64,000 bases of DNA from Symsagittifera roscoffensis (GCF_963678635.1 NC_087064.1:72231465-72295464); one strand, 5' to 3'. Shown: positions 1 through 11,719, counted from the first letter of the stretch. Notes: a model not told the origin generated them from the letters alone. A program made the numbers and translations.

Positions 1-1354
1 ATTTACGAAAGTGGAATTTAATCTTCAGATTTCCCTGCGAAATAGCAATTTTACTTATGGAACAGTTTTCTCAAATTTGATTTGTTTCGTCAAAAAAAGC
101 CTAATTACACGAGCGTAGCATAGTGTGATAGTACGATGCAACTTTTTAACCAACTTAAGTCGCAAATAAAAGTGCTTACTTTTGGTGGCACTTTTGAGTT
201 TGTATGCTGCCTTACCAGTACATTAACATGCGCTTTGACATCTGATTAGTACTAACTTAACACAATTAATGCTTTTTGAATTACTCAATTGAACCGGAAA
301 AGCTATTTGTTTCATACAATAGTATAATAATAAAAACCCTATTTCGGAAATTTTCCAACTCGATATACTTTGCGAGCTATTCGAAATGCATAATTTATAC
401 TCAATTTAGTTTAATACATTTTAATTTGTGACATGCAAAGTTAGTGTCCTTGCCTTTATTTTATTACATTCCAAATTGTCATATACAAAATTGAGTTTTT
501 GTGCATTTTAAAGTTCCGGTATCTTTGCAGCTTTCTCGCTTGTGTTCGCGAAGCGCAGTTTGCCTCTGTGTAAATCATAAATTGATCTGGAAATTCAAAG
601 AGCTGTAAGGCCATCTCTTTTTTTGCTTCGAAATTTGACAGTTGAAGTTTTCTCAACCCACAAGTCAGTTTTTCTTTTCTGTTTCATTGTGTTCATTGAA
701 ACTCTTCGTTATCTTTTCAAAACAGTTTTTGTCTAAGTTTTGAACAGCCATTTGAACTTTATAATAAGTGCTTCATTTTGGCTTCCTTGAGTTTGTTAAC
801 CTTGTCTGCTGAATATACCTGATGTTTCAGAGAATTAAGTGGGAACACGTGTCTAAGTTCATTAACCTTTAGCTAGCCTGGTTAAGTGTCAGCTAACAAA
901 GTGAAGTCGCTTTTTTAGGTCGTGTGCTTTTTTTGGTTTCAGGAAAAACTTATTAAACTTGTTCACGCTTCAATTTGATTTTTTTTTGAAGTTTGACTTT
1001 TTTCAATTCAAATATTGAACGCTCAACTTCATTGACTTAAGTTTTGAAAGTGGAGCTTAATTGAATAAGAAAATATCGTTTGACCCAGTGTTTTCTAATT
1101 GTATTAGTTTTCAGTCATGAATGACTCTTAAAATTGCAAGAGCTTAAACGTAATGTATTTTTTCTTCAACTCTAAATGTCAATTTTTACTACTGCCATTG
1201 CTGACATACGGTTGGTTATGTTGCTATTTTTTGCTATCCTGTTTATGCAGAAAGTTAGAGCTTGAAGATATCGAAACTTTAAAGAGAAATATTGCGCTCG
1301 TTAACATAAATCGTTATTTTTGATGACCTGAGCAAATATTTGGTTATGTTTCAG
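1..1354 (+). other. Intron (or upstream part) of the CCAR-like gene
   Basis: No convincing coding exon is visible. Bases 1-120 are a decayed internal piece of the HINE-like repeat in + orientation. Bases 415-495 form one arm of an inverted repeat whose partner lies at 2738-2817. The span ends with a typical acceptor (TTTCAG at 1349-1354) for the first CCAR exon, so it is most simply an intron of that gene. Confidence 0.6.
415..495 (+). repeat. Left arm of an 80-bp inverted repeat spanning CCAR exons
   Basis: This stretch (core TTATTTTATTACATTCCAAA) recurs almost perfectly as its reverse complement at 2738-2817, about 2.25 kb away. CCAR exons a and b lie between the arms. Confidence 0.75.
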
Positions 1355-1483
1355 GAAGCTAGACTGAAGAAAGAGGAAGAGGAAAGAATCGAGGCGGAGA
1401 GGAAGGCTAAAGAAGAAGGCGAAAAAGCAGAAAAGGAAGAGAAAGAAAAAGAGGAAGCGGACGGCGACATTGAAGAGTCTATG
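1355..1483 (+). CDS. CCAR1: CCAR-like coding exon a (acidic/basic charged stretch)
   Basis: 129 nt, 43 codons, phase 0 at both ends, between acceptor TTTCAG and donor GTTAGT. It encodes almost only Glu, Lys, Arg and Ala with a short Asp/Gly tail, a likely charged single helix. The antisense frames are open only because of this composition. Confidence 0.8.
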
Positions 1484-4400
1484 GTTAGTGGACACTGAAA
1501 AGATTCATTCAAATTAGCTAGCAGTTGTAGAAACCAAATTAACTGAGAATAGACAGACAATCTTAAAAAACGGACAAACACTATGATATTCGAGTTATGA
1601 ATAAATACTTTAGTGGCCTGAATTTATACACTGCTCAATAGTCTATTCTCCACAATGTGTTAATTTGTAGGATTCAATTAATTCTATTCGAAGCAAATAT
1701 GAATTGTGTATTAATACTAAAGAGGACAAACAGTTAATCGAGAATTTCATTCTCAGGACACTGCCGCGGAAGTGAAAGCAGAAAATGGCGAAGAGAAAAA
1801 TGAGGACACAGTGGCGAAATCAGAAGAGGACAAAGAAAAAGACGACGAAATTGACAATACTGGGCCTCCAAGCAACAAGCGACTGAAGAGTGATGCGGAA
1901 GCCACTGCAGTTGACGATGGCGACAAAGTCGAGAACAAGAAGATTTCGGGATCCAAAAAGGAGAAGGAGGAGTCTGTGAAAAAGGAGAGTGATGATAAAG
2001 TAAAGGAAGAGGACATAAGTGTAGTTGTTAAAAAGAAAATGGTGTCCAAAACTGTCTACCCACAGTTACTTCTGGCTTTCTCATTCTTCGATCGATCCTT
2101 CTCTGGATATATTAAACAGAGAGATCTGGAAGAGTGTCTGGATGCTCTGGGATTGGGTCTGAGCAAGGCCCAGCTGAAGTACTTGGTTGGTAAGGTGGCT
2201 AAATTGGACATGGTCAACTACCAGGACTTGACTGACGAGAAAGTGGAAGAAGGAGCGAGCTACGCGTTCAAGTATTACACCGACAATCCACTTGGTAAGA
2301 AATAACAAAAACTGATTAAGAGTAGTGAACGTAGTGACGACTCTAATATAGGTCTTGCTGATTTTTTTTTTTTTTTTCAGGAAAAGTCTTAAAAGTCTCT
2401 AATAATTACAGATGTGCATTCATACATTTGGGTATATACGCACTTTTTGAGTTCAAATGAAATTGATCTGCTGAAAATTACGTAAATAGCACTGACCAAA
2501 TACGAACGTGGAAATGGCGCGAAAGTGGAATTTAATTTTTAGACTTCCAGCGGAATAAAAACTCCTTTTTTTTCAAGTTGGGTTCATGTTATCAAAAAAG
2601 CTCCAGTCATAATTTGTTCTAGAATTTCTTAGAGTTCAAAGGGCATCTATCAGTTTTGCTGTTCGATTTCTAATTTCTAGAAGAAGACGATTTCTAATTT
2701 CGAAAGTGGAGTTTAATTTTCCGATTTCCCAGCGGAACTCAATTTTGTATATAACAATTTGGAATGTAATAAAATAAAGGCAAGGACACTAACTTAGCAT
2801 GTCACAAATTAAAAAGTATTAAATATTTTTTCAACAAAGTCAGTGTTTTTTTTATGTTTACTTGCGTTCATTACTCTTTTCCAATCTTCGATTGTCTTTG
2901 TTTTTTATGTTTACTTGCGTTGGTTATTCTTTTCCAGTTATCGATTGGCTATGTTTTTATAATTTCCAGTGAACGAAGTGAACGCACTCATTTAGGCCGT
3001 GTGATTTTTTTCAGGGTATTGTACCAAGTTGTTCGCGATTGGATTACTTTTTCAGTTCAGTTCATTTTCTTTTGTTCAAAGGCAAACTCCGCCATCGAAC
3101 AGCAAAACTGTAAATTTTTTTATCTATTGATTCAGTTTTCTCAAATTGAACTAATTTTTATCAAAAAATTGTCAAGCATTCAAGACTTTCTTTGTAGTCA
3201 TATGGTTGGGTTTGAAGTTGCTATTGCGCTACAATTTGAAATGTCAGGTGTTGTAAGTAACCCATAGCTTAGTTAAGTTAAGCTCAAATAATTAGCCCAC
3301 TGGTTAGGCCGGGTTGTTGTTTAACTGAAGAAAGTGGTTTAGCGAATTGTTTCTTCAGGTAACACCTCAGAGTACAAAAGTGACCATGCCTCCCCATCCG
3401 CTGGCTCCTCGGCGTCTGTGAGTGGAGACTTTGTGCAGTTCCAGGGCACCACGGTGAACTTGAGGAATGTGATGGGCCAGGCGGATGTGTTGCAGAGTGA
3501 GAATGATGTGCTCAATTCCAGAGTGCTGGACTTGGAGAAAGACAACAGTGAGTAATATAACACAGAACAATGTTATTTGTTTTCAAGCAGTGACATCACA
3601 ATAACCTATTTCATCTGGAGTTGTCTGAATGAACAATCATTGAGCGCACAGATCCGTCTCGCTTTTCAAATATTTCATTTGATTTTGGCAACACATTTAA
3701 AAGACCAGTGGTAAAAAGCTCCCAGATAATTGTCCAGTTTTTCCTAAGCAGTTGTTAGTAAAAGTACAACTTTTTTCAGCACTGCTTCGTGATAGGATAA
3801 TATAGTTTATGATTACGCTAAATCCATTGGGCAAATCAGACCAATGAATAAAGAATCTAAGTGGGCAAAAATAGGGAGTATGAGCCGCACAAAGTGCATG
3901 TTTTGATGGCTCAGGGCGTTAATTTTTTTTTTTGAAAGTGAGGTATCCTTGTTTGTTTGCAGCTGCCCTGAAGAACAAGTTTGACATTGAGGCGATGGAG
4001 TGTGAGAATCTGAGGAAGAAGTTAGGGGAGACGAAGACCACCCTCTCCCAAACAGCCAATTCGAACGCCCACCTATCCAGGACACAAGGTACACATATTC
4101 ACAATTAAGTTTCACTAGCACAATTATATCATAACTTTCCGATATTTGCCAAGAAAATTCTTAATGCACGGGTATTTATGGTAAGTATTTCACTGTTATT
4201 TAGCACGTTCAGGCCAAAAAACGTATGGGTGATGTATAACCGCATATTTTTATGTACTAAAGATTTGTACTGATTTTTCAATGAAGAACGCTGGTCAGTT
4301 TCTTCGCGGGTTTCTAAATTTTATTCAGTACTTAATTGTAGAAGTTTCATTTTTCTCATTTTAGAATCCCTCAAACGACTGATGAAGGACAACGCATTCA

Positions 4401-4507
4401 CCCTGGAGAGTACCGCGAAGCTAATCAACAAAAAATTGGAGGACCTAGAGCCCAAAGAAGAACAGACAGAGAGTGCAGTCACTTCAGCAGAAGAAATTAA
4501 GAAGTAA
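1355..4507 (+). CDS. CCAR1: CCAR1/CCAR2-like cell cycle and apoptosis regulator, 3' part (5 coding exons)
   Basis: C-terminal part of a CCAR-family nuclear transcription and splicing co-regulator. The coding exons 1355-1483, 1757-2294, 3359-3547, 3963-4088 and 4365-4507 join in phase with GT-AG junctions and end at a TAA. In order the protein shows a Glu/Lys-rich charged stretch, a degenerate EF-hand-like segment (FFDRSFSGYIKQRDLEECL in the second exon, the family hallmark), then a short conserved segment (VQFQGTTVNLRNVMGQ) leading into a C-terminal coiled coil. Known members are nuclear coactivators linked to Mediator, p53 and nuclear receptors. The N-terminal S1-like, SAP and LAIKA-type regions would lie left of the window. 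CCAR1 fits better than CCAR2 only loosely, so read the symbol as family level. Confidence 0.85.
1757..2294 (+). CDS. CCAR1: CCAR-like coding exon b (acidic linker plus EF-hand-like segment)
   Basis: 538 nt, starting in phase 0 after TTCTCAG and ending with one extra base (G) before GTAAGA. The first two thirds is a Lys/Glu-rich disordered linker with an NKRLK basic patch that could be a nuclear localisation signal. The last third is the degenerate EF-hand-like segment characteristic of CCAR proteins. A stop follows in the intron if it is not spliced. Confidence 0.88.
2316..2953 (+). mobile_element. HINE-like non-autonomous element, + orientation, in CCAR intron
   Basis: This is the most complete + copy of the dominant repeat. 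It opens with the sub-terminal motif TAAGAGTAGTGAACG and ends with its inverse (CGTTxxTTACTCTTTTCC) followed by a small palindrome (CCA..CGATTGG) and GGCTATG. The right end is doubled (2850-2895 and 2907-2953). A long T tract and CAG near the left end resemble a splice acceptor. The two inverted motifs with a palindrome outside only one of them suggest a Helentron-derived HINE/INE element rather than a TIR MITE. Confidence 0.7.
2738..2817 (-). repeat. Right arm of the 80-bp inverted repeat, inside the HINE-like copy
   Basis: Reverse complement of 415-495 with only a few mismatches. It sits inside the 2316-2953 element, so it is probably part of that repeat family and the left arm is an inverted stray copy. 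Confidence 0.75.
2969..3260 (+). mobile_element. HINE-like element fragment, + orientation, in CCAR intron
   Basis: Begins with a GAACGxxGTGAACG-type left motif right after the previous copy. It then matches the second subfamily of the repeat (the stretch with the small-exon-like GGCAAACTCC block and the TTCTCAAATTGAACTAA block) before decaying into unique sequence. No right palindrome is retained. Confidence 0.55.
3359..3547 (+). CDS. CCAR1: CCAR-like coding exon c
   Basis: 189 nt. Two bases complete a Gly codon with the previous exon and one base (A) is left for the next. It encodes a Ser-rich linker, the conserved VQFQGTTVNLRNVMG segment and the first heptads of the coiled coil. Confidence 0.85.
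3963..4088 (+). CDS. CCAR1: CCAR-like coding exon d (coiled coil)
   Basis: 126 nt between a TTTGCAG acceptor and a GTACAC donor, phase 1 in and 1 out. It encodes a Leu/Lys/Glu heptad pattern (ENLRKKLGETKTTLSQ) that continues the coiled coil. Confidence 0.85.
4365..4507 (+). CDS. CCAR1: CCAR-like last coding exon e
   Basis: 143 nt from acceptor ATTTTAG to TAA at 4505-4507. It encodes the final helix (LKRLMKDNAFTLESTAKLI) and an acidic tail ending in EEIKK, matching the ending of CCAR proteins. Confidence 0.87.
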
Positions 4508-5559
4508 ACTCAATTTATGTTCAGTTAATTTAAACAACAAATTCAAAAAAAAAACTCCGTCTCGATTCGCAAGTAGTGACTGATATGTTATATCACTTCT
4601 GTTTAATTGATGATCTGTATGTTTGATTTGATGTACTACTACTGTAAATCTCCACGTGTTGCATATAATCCATCTTTTCATGCGTTTTCAAAATTTGACT
4701 TGAATTGTTCCAGCAAGTCCAAATTCGCGATGATGTTTTCCTTGGTTGTGACAATGTGGCATTCCGAACACTTTTGAAAAGTTTCTTAGCACCAAGTTTT
4801 ATTCAGTCAAGTATGAATTTATTGAAGGTAATGGTTTAAGATCAGATGAAAAGGAAAATAAGAAATAGGCAGTCGATGAATCAAAGTTTTTTTTAGCAGT
4901 TTACAAGAATTTTTTTTTCATTACAAGTGTGGAGCGGAGAAGTGTATAATGGTTTTGCTGCGTGAAAATTTTGCTAGTTTATTCCTGCTGAACCATGAAA
5001 TTGCAGTTCTAGGTGGGCAAGTGTCTTGTAATCGGAAACAAGAGTTTTTTTCCCGTTAACAACTTCTCTTACAAGAAATTAACTAGCTTTTCCATTGAAC
5101 CGTAACAACTTCTATGTTCGTTGCCACTTGGCCTGGGGGCAACGCGGAAGCTTTGAGATTTTTTTTCTGTATGCATGAAATTGAAATATTTTCCGGTAAA
5201 ATGGAATTGTCGGACTTTGGTTGGTCTGCTCAAGTTTTGGTGGCATAAGTGACTTATCACGGTTTTTTCTTGTGCTGTAAGTAAGCATCATGAAAGTTGC
5301 AAGTGTTGATCAGTAGTTTCAGGGCGAATTAAAATTATAGATCAGGTTTTTTGGCTCAACTAATGTCTCCTCGAAGATTGTCGGCTTTGTTTCCGCTTCG
5401 TAAGTTTTGTTTCGTTCCTAATTTTAAATTCATTTCTTTGCTTGTCCTTTTTGACTAGAATTCTTAATATATAAAAACAGGTATCATGAAAATTTTTGGA
5501 ATTGGGTTTTTTATCGTATTTTTTGAGACTGTCTACAGCCTTCGATAAAATGTGAATAT
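4508..5559 (+). other. CCAR 3' flank with repeat fragments
   Basis: Probable 3' UTR and flank. I see no clear canonical poly(A) signal close to the stop. At 5010-5060 there is a copy of a recurring motif (GCAAGTGT, TTGTAATCGG, then TTTTTCCCGTTAACAAC) also seen near 7250, 14570, 38120 and 53460. No gene was found. Confidence 0.5.
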
Positions 5560-6360
5560 CTGACACATTTTTTTCGTTTAATCAGAAATTACCTTCCGAA
5601 ATCTGAGGTTCTTAGCTCAATGGATGGAAGGGTTGTGGGAACCTACGCAAAAAGTTAAGGCCCTCGGTAGAGTTAAATATTTGATTTTTTGACCGATTTT
5701 TAAATTTTTGATTTACCTCGAAAATCTCCCTCTGAAATCTATGATGTTACGTTCAATCCAGAAAAGGGTTGCGAGGTGCTCCCCTGCCTATGCGGCTTCG
5801 GCCAATTTTTTTATACTAACAAATATGGCCCTCGGAAAATTCAAAGTTTTTGATTTTTTACCGTTTTCAAATCTTTGTTTCTTATCCAAAACTACCCTCC
5901 CAAATCTGAGATTTTGGGTTTAGTCGAGTTGTATGAAATTTTTCTGCATAACCGACGACGCTCATTTTTTTACATAAAATTATGGCCCTCGGAAAAGTCA
6001 ATTTTTGGTTTTTTACTGTTTTTTGAAATTAATTTTCTCAAAAACAAACCTCGCAAATCTGAGTTTTCGCGTTCAATCTAAATAACAGAATATGTAAATC
6101 TCCTTCTTGAGCGGCCACGCCTAAATTTTTAGTACAAAAAACTATGGTTCTCTAAACCACATTTTCTGCATTACACAAAAGTTTTTTGGAAATTTGACTT
6201 TTTGCGAAAATTGCTCTTCTAATTCTCAGTTTACGTGTTCAATTGAGAAGCCCGGTCATGAGAATTTTCTGTTTAAACGGCCGTTGCTTTAATGCAGAAA
6301 AAAAGTTGAGGATTTTGTAAAGTCTAGTTTTTGAAATTATGACCTCAAAACTTTGCTTTA
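5560..6360 (+). repeat. Decayed tandem satellite, about 5 units of 150-165 bp
   Basis: Units share AAATCTGAG, a GTTCAATC block, an ACGGCC block and ATGGCCCTCGGAAAA, at about 5583, 5722, 5888, 6046 and 6210. They are diverged and differ in length. A stray unit-like sequence lies near 7870. Short ORFs here are by-products of the repeat. Confidence 0.65.
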
Positions 6361-6616
6361 AAAATTATCTTATCAAATCAGATCTGGTGAGAATTTGCTG
6401 GAATTGGTTAATATTTAGGGACTATGTAACTATAGTTAATTTAGGTAGGAACATCCAGTTAATATTTGAAGGAACGCTTTGGCATAAACATTTCATCTAC
6501 AGATTTCCATGGGCATCCAAAAAGGTAGTCTCGTGAAACCCAGGTTCTGAAGCAGAAACTTAAGATAAATTATTGAAATACGCCCGAAGATAAAAATTGG
6601 TGTCTTAAAAAATTGA

Positions 6617-6868
6617 ATGTTCAATTCGAAAAAAGCAATAGTGATGAACATAAAAAATTCTGCCCCTTCAAAAAAAGAAGTCCTGGAATGGCTCAAACCA
6701 AAACCAAAATCTCTCGGCCGAAGCAGATCTGCAGCAAATGTTACAGAAATTGTTATACAAAACGAGTATCCGGTCGCAACAAACAGCGAGAATCATCCAA
6801 CGAACTTAACACTGAGCTCCGTTTCCAGCGCGGTTAAAACATACCTGGAGACAGTCGTACAAACTTAA
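6617..6868 (+). CDS. Possible small protein or orphan exon of 83 codons, unknown
   Basis: An ATG-initiated frame with a balanced, coding-like composition (Lys, Ser, Thr, Val; segment KPKPKSLGRSRSAANV), unlike the surrounding AT-rich shadow frames. I do not recognise a domain. It has no clear splice sites and no paralogue in the window. It could be a relic of a transposon ORF, a pseudogene fragment or chance. Confidence 0.2.
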   Translation: MFNSKKAIVMNIKNSAPSKKEVLEWLKPKPKSLGRSRSAANVTEIVIQNEYPVATNSENHPTNLTLSSVSSAVKTYLETVVQT

Positions 6869-7239
6869 ACTTGATCAATCACGTTCAAAATGTTTATCGA
6901 CAACAATCGACGTATCTGACCTGGTTCGAAAACAACCCACTTTTTTGATCGAGAAAATTGAAACGTACCCAATTTTGATTGAAACTTAAATCAGAAAAAA
7001 CTGTACAAATTGTTTGTCGAGAACGCCATAAAATATTAGAATTCGGACGGTAATTTAGATCCTTAAATTTTCTGCTTATAAACGCAAATAATTGCGTATT
7101 TGAAATTTTTTTTTAGCAAACGTATTTAACAGAATGCCCAAACAGCATTTTGGCTGTTTTTTTTTTAAATTATCTGCGCAAAAACTCCCGGCCAAATTTA
7201 AATTTTTCTTCCAGAAGCTTGGAAAACAATGAGATGAAT

Positions 7240-7480
7240 CAATGGTTCCTGTTATCCTTGCGATACGCAAGTGTATTGCAATCGGGCACGAGACTTTTTA
7301 CCGTACTTAACTTTGTTCACAGGACTCATCTGGCCTCTTTTTGTTTTATTATGTATTCAATTTCTTAGTGTCTCCTGTACACTTAGCCTGGGGGTAACGG
7401 AAACACCTGACACGGCAAAGTTCCTGGGTTGGAATCTGACCAGGGCCTGTTTTTTTTTCAAACGGGAAATATTATGTTTC
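7240..7480 (+). repeat. Family B composite repeat fragment, + orientation
   Basis: Contains the CTTGCGA..GCAAGTGTATTGCAATCGG and GACTTTTTACCG motifs. Further on comes a block (GACACGGCAAAGTTCCTGG, GGAATCTGACC, then a T tract and AACGGGAAAT) matching the reverse complement of the tRNA-like block at 34735-34830. This links both motifs to one repeat family. Confidence 0.5.
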
Positions 7481-7875
7481 AAGTAAAAGTGTAGGCCTAA
7501 TAATTGTCTGCTTAGGGTCTGTCAGCTTAATTGCCATCTAAAAATCGTTTTTATTTGCTGTAGACGACTTTCATTTTAGTTATTTTTAGTTTTACCTCAT
7601 TTTTTAACAGAAACGTCTGCCTGCGTAAACATCAAACAAATAAAGTCATTTTCTTCTATCCCAAATTGTTGAACTTTTTTTTGTTAGAATTCCAATCTTT
7701 ATTGGGCTTGATTACACAAGCAGAGCTTGTGTTGTAGTATGAACTCTTTCTTTTCCAAACTAAGTCGTAAGTATTGTTGCGACGCAATATTGTTGCGACA
7801 AAATGTGTTCATTTTGAAGCTCGTCTGTGTTAACGCCCATGTTCAATTTTTCAAACACAAAAAAAAATATGGCCT

Positions 7876-7979
7876 TCAGAAAAGTCAATATTTTGATTTC
7901 TTGTGATATCAGATTGAGTTTTTTCGAGAAGTCAAAAATTTAAAACGCACAAGAAATCAAAACATTGACTTTTCTGAGT
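7876..7979. repeat. Hairpin with about 29-bp stem
   Basis: CAGAAAAGTCAATATTTTGA at the left pairs with TCAAAACATTGACTTTTCTG at the right, around a loop of roughly 42 bases. The arms resemble the satellite unit at 5.56-6.36 kb, so this looks like two inverted satellite fragments. Confidence 0.7.
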
Positions 7980-8243
7980 TTAATTGCTCCGTCCATAAAC
8001 TGCTACGCCTTCAATTTTGAGAAAGAAACATGTTTCTCAGAATTCCGAAGTTACAAAATTTTCCACTCATTTTTTAATAGAGCAACAATCAAAGTTTTGG
8101 GTGAAGCTCAATGCTTAAATTTTTTAACTTACTTTATCCCGCATCAGTACAAAAAATTCATAAAATATCAAACAGGTACCTCCAGCTTTAGCTTGGCCTC
8201 TAGTAGCACTTTAGTTTCAAGCTATCATCGATCTGTTGTGTAG

Positions 8244-11200
8244 AGATAGGGAAGGAGACCCGCAACAAAGTAAGAGGGGAGAACCTGGGCAGGTTGAACT
8301 TTTTCGTATGCTAGTTAACGTGCGTACACTCTATAAATTGAGGCATTTTCCTTGGTAAATTTCTTTTCTTTTTCAAATTGACTGGTACTGCTAATGCGTC
8401 ATAATTGGCCTGCGAAGTTTTACTCATTCGGTTTTTCAGGTTTTCCCAGTTGCGTTACCGGGCATATTTTTGCTTGGGTATGCGAAGTGAAAATTCGCTT
8501 CTGTTATAATGTTGGCTTATTTTATATTGATTTAGTGGCCTCTTACTGCGTCGTGTGATTCCAGATATTTTTTTGGATTTTTCTTGAAAATTTTCGCTTG
8601 TGGGGAAGGGGGTCTCAAAAATTTTTTATTTGCCTAGAATTTTTGTTGCGCCATGAAGGATCTTGAGGTAAGTTTTTGTTCCCATGCTAATGTTGCATTC
8701 TATTGTCTGGGCATGTTTTTTTATTCAAAACTATCTTCGTTCATTTTTATAGTTCTAGTTGTGAGATAAATTATCGGTAATTTTTAGCTGGTCGTTTTTC
8801 GTCTGTAGGTTGTCGATTAAGCTTGGTTTCCATTCCGAATTGTATATACCATCTTACACTCAGTAGATATATAGGTTTTCTTGGAGACTAGTTGGGCAGT
8901 AAATGTATCTATAAACTTGAATGATTTTCAGATGATTAGCTGTCCGCTTTAATTCTGTTGGCTTAGTTACCTAATATTTTATTTCTTCTAAGTTTCCGAT
9001 ATTAGTGATGAAACCGATAAGACTTTGGCCTCAAATTTAAATTTTTGAATACTCATTTTTATTGCGCTTTAGAACTCACTTTTGAAACTAATTTTTTGGC
9101 TTGTAACTTTTTGTTTTGCTAGTTTTTTCTTCAACGGTGATATTATTCGAACTCTCTTTGATAGTTTTTGGGTCTCTTGCGGTTTTAATCCTATATTTTT
9201 TGTATCACAAGTGATGCAAAGCTTAGTTTAGCGTGTGGAATGGTTGCTTAGCGGAAATCAAAATAATTGATCAGAAGCAAAGCCAAACTCTGCATGACCT
9301 GTGAAAGAAAAGTTATGGAAACAAAAACAATAATTATAAAACAGCTGGAAACAAATTTTCCAATGTCAAAATTAATGAAACAGATTTCTGATGAAAAAAT
9401 CCAAAATTTAGTTATATGGATATCAAGTTGTTTTGTAATCTAAATTACTGTCCTTCAATAAAAAAAATAGCAGAAAAAGAATCAATCGATTATTACACCC
9501 CGAAAAAAAAAGACTAAGGACTGTGTATTTAGTGACATCAATTTCTCACTTCTAAAAGTATCAAATTTGTTTTTTGCACGCCTCGTAATGTGTAAAGTAA
9601 ATAAAGTGAAAATTTGATGGACCTTTCATTATTGTACTGAAAGAGGTACCAAGTTCAGCTTCACTTCTGTCTTTTAATATACTTTTTACAGCCAAAAAAG
9701 TAACGCCAGCAATTAACATTCTGGTTTTCTTCAAACCGCTGATTGAAACTCGATAAACAAGTTCAGAAATGAAAAAATAAAATTATTGGAACTTAACTGA
9801 TCCCTCTGTAAGAAACTACACAAACGTACACAACTTACAGTCTCAGTGGCAACCTTTTCAATCTATTTAAAATCAATCTATTGCAAAGCTGTGTTGATAT
9901 CTTGAAAACTCACTACTTCTGCTGTTGCGAACTTTTTCAATTCACTTTTAACAGCGATAGAGATAAAACTCACAATTCACATTTCTGCTGTCGACAGCAG
10001 GATTATTGAAAATTTCATTCTCTAGATATAATTCAATAAAGTAAATAGAGCAGAACTCTTGAACATTTTTTAAGCAGTTTAGACAAGTAAAAGCTTCATT
10101 TATGGCTGTTCACAAGCAATTAGCGTTTTCCTTTTTTTAAATAAAAAAGTGTGTTTCTAAGACAACTTTGCCGAGTAAAAACGTTTTTTCTACTTGAAAG
10201 AAAATCGAGAAAAAATTCAAAACCGAATTATACTTTATCTTGCCCATTTTTTATAACAGAAAACTGCTAAACTACCAAAAAAAATTATGTCATTTGAGTT
10301 TTTTTGAATTTGCGTTTTACTTACTGATTGCTAATAAAAATCCTTTACTTTTTTACAAATCCTGGTTTAATTTTGTCACATAAGCGTCGTCACTTAAATA
10401 AGCTTGTGGAGCTTGCAAGGTATTGTTTTAAGATTGGATTCCGTAACAACGGCATATAGATAAATTGACGAGATACGATATTTTATGAATGAACTAATGA
10501 GATCAACTGAGTATGACAAAAAAATTCAAAAAGGACGGAAAATCTGAAAAAAAAAGTAACAATAAAGTTAATATGAGACAAAATCATTCCACCAAGTAAT
10601 TTTTTTTCTATTTAATTTTGATCATAATACTCAATTTTTATTTCAGTTTTAACAGCTACGTAAAAGCTGAGCGAAAAAAAAATGTGAAAGAGCCGGTTAA
10701 GCAGATAAAGCTACACCCAGAGATATTTGTAGGGCAAGATAGCTTTTCTCTAATGTTTTCACAGTAATCACAAATAATTTTTGAATAAAAAAGAACGTCC
10801 AAAAAGAAAAATGAACAAAAATTATGGAGGTTATTTGCTGGAAAACCTGAAAAACCACGCTAAGTAAATAAGTTGAGTGTCACTTTTCTTACCACTACTT
10901 TAATTCATCAGACTGATAGTTGGAAACACGGGCGGACGCCCTTATTTTGGGAGAATTGACTACTTTAGCACTATTTTATGACAGTCATATTTGTTCAAAG
11001 TATCCTAATTTATTTCAGGCGCCATTGTGCAAAAGTTTGGGGAGATCCACGCCGAAAAACGTGATTTTGGTTGAAACTTTCTAAAATACTTCAGAAAAAT
11101 TTTTGTTGCCCGTTTTTTCCCTCAAGCAAAGCAATCTTTTTTTTGGTGAAAATGAGGTTCCAGAGTGTTTTATGAGAGCTAACAAAATCAATTCGATCTA

Positions 11201-11309
11201 ACAGAAAAAATTTTTTTAAACAAATGCCCAGTCGAGAATTTCTTGAATCTAACCGTTTGAATTGATACTTAGTTAAGGTTTTGGAGCAAAAGATACTTGA
11301 TTATGATAC
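8244..11309. other. AT-rich intergenic span with no recognisable gene
   Basis: No long frame, no recognised domain and no well-formed repeat ends. A short ATG..GAG followed by GTAAGT at 8653-8674 could be an orphan first exon but nothing supports it. The right edge approaches the 3' end of UPF2. Confidence 0.5.
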
Positions 11310-11315
11310 TTTATT
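11310..11315 (-). promoter_or_regulatory. Candidate UPF2 poly(A) signal (AATAAA on - strand)
   Basis: TTTATT on the + strand, about 300 bases downstream of the UPF2 stop codon in gene orientation. This would give a 3' UTR of ordinary length. Confidence 0.4.
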
Positions 11316-11615
11316 ATGAAAAAGAAAGAAAAATTTTGTAACTGAACTGATTGCAATCATAAGAGTAAATTATGTTTTATGCAGTTTTTGTAGATCAAAT
11401 TCTCTCCTCAAATCACTGCCTCCTCAGGCAAATTTCGAAGTAATGACAAGAAACGACTTCGACAAATCTCGTCCGTAACCGGGTCTACTGTAACAGCAGC
11501 TGTCGTCTACTATCTGAATTTCGTTTGGTTTTCCAGCCTTGATATTAGGCTGCTATAACCATGAATGACTTCATCAGTGCGTGATGGTTTGCCAACGCGC
11601 ACGCCAGAGAGACTT

Positions 11616-11719
11616 CTACTTCTGGAAGATATGGGTGACGTTAGGAGCTCCCTTCGTGTGCTGGTATCCCTGTACCATAACCGATTGTTTCTTATCATAT
11701 TTGGCCCCTCCTCCCTCCA
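11616..11719 (-). CDS. UPF2: UPF2 exon 21 (stop codon)
   Basis: 104 nt after acceptor CTCTAG. Two bases complete a Val codon, then the frame ends YQHTKGAPNVTHIFQK and TAG. The YQHxKGAPN motif is diagnostic of the UPF2 C-terminus. The vertebrate-type basic last residues are missing. Confidence 0.93.

Noticed and set aside
1351-2049. Antisense Ser/Phe-rich frames over the CCAR exons
   Set aside because: They are the reverse complement of Glu/Lys-rich coding exons, which stay open by composition. The sense strand has proper splice sites and family motifs.
8653-8674. Short ATG..GAG followed by GTAAGT as a first exon
   Set aside because: A Kozak-like start and a good donor occur by chance at this length, and no second exon could be joined.
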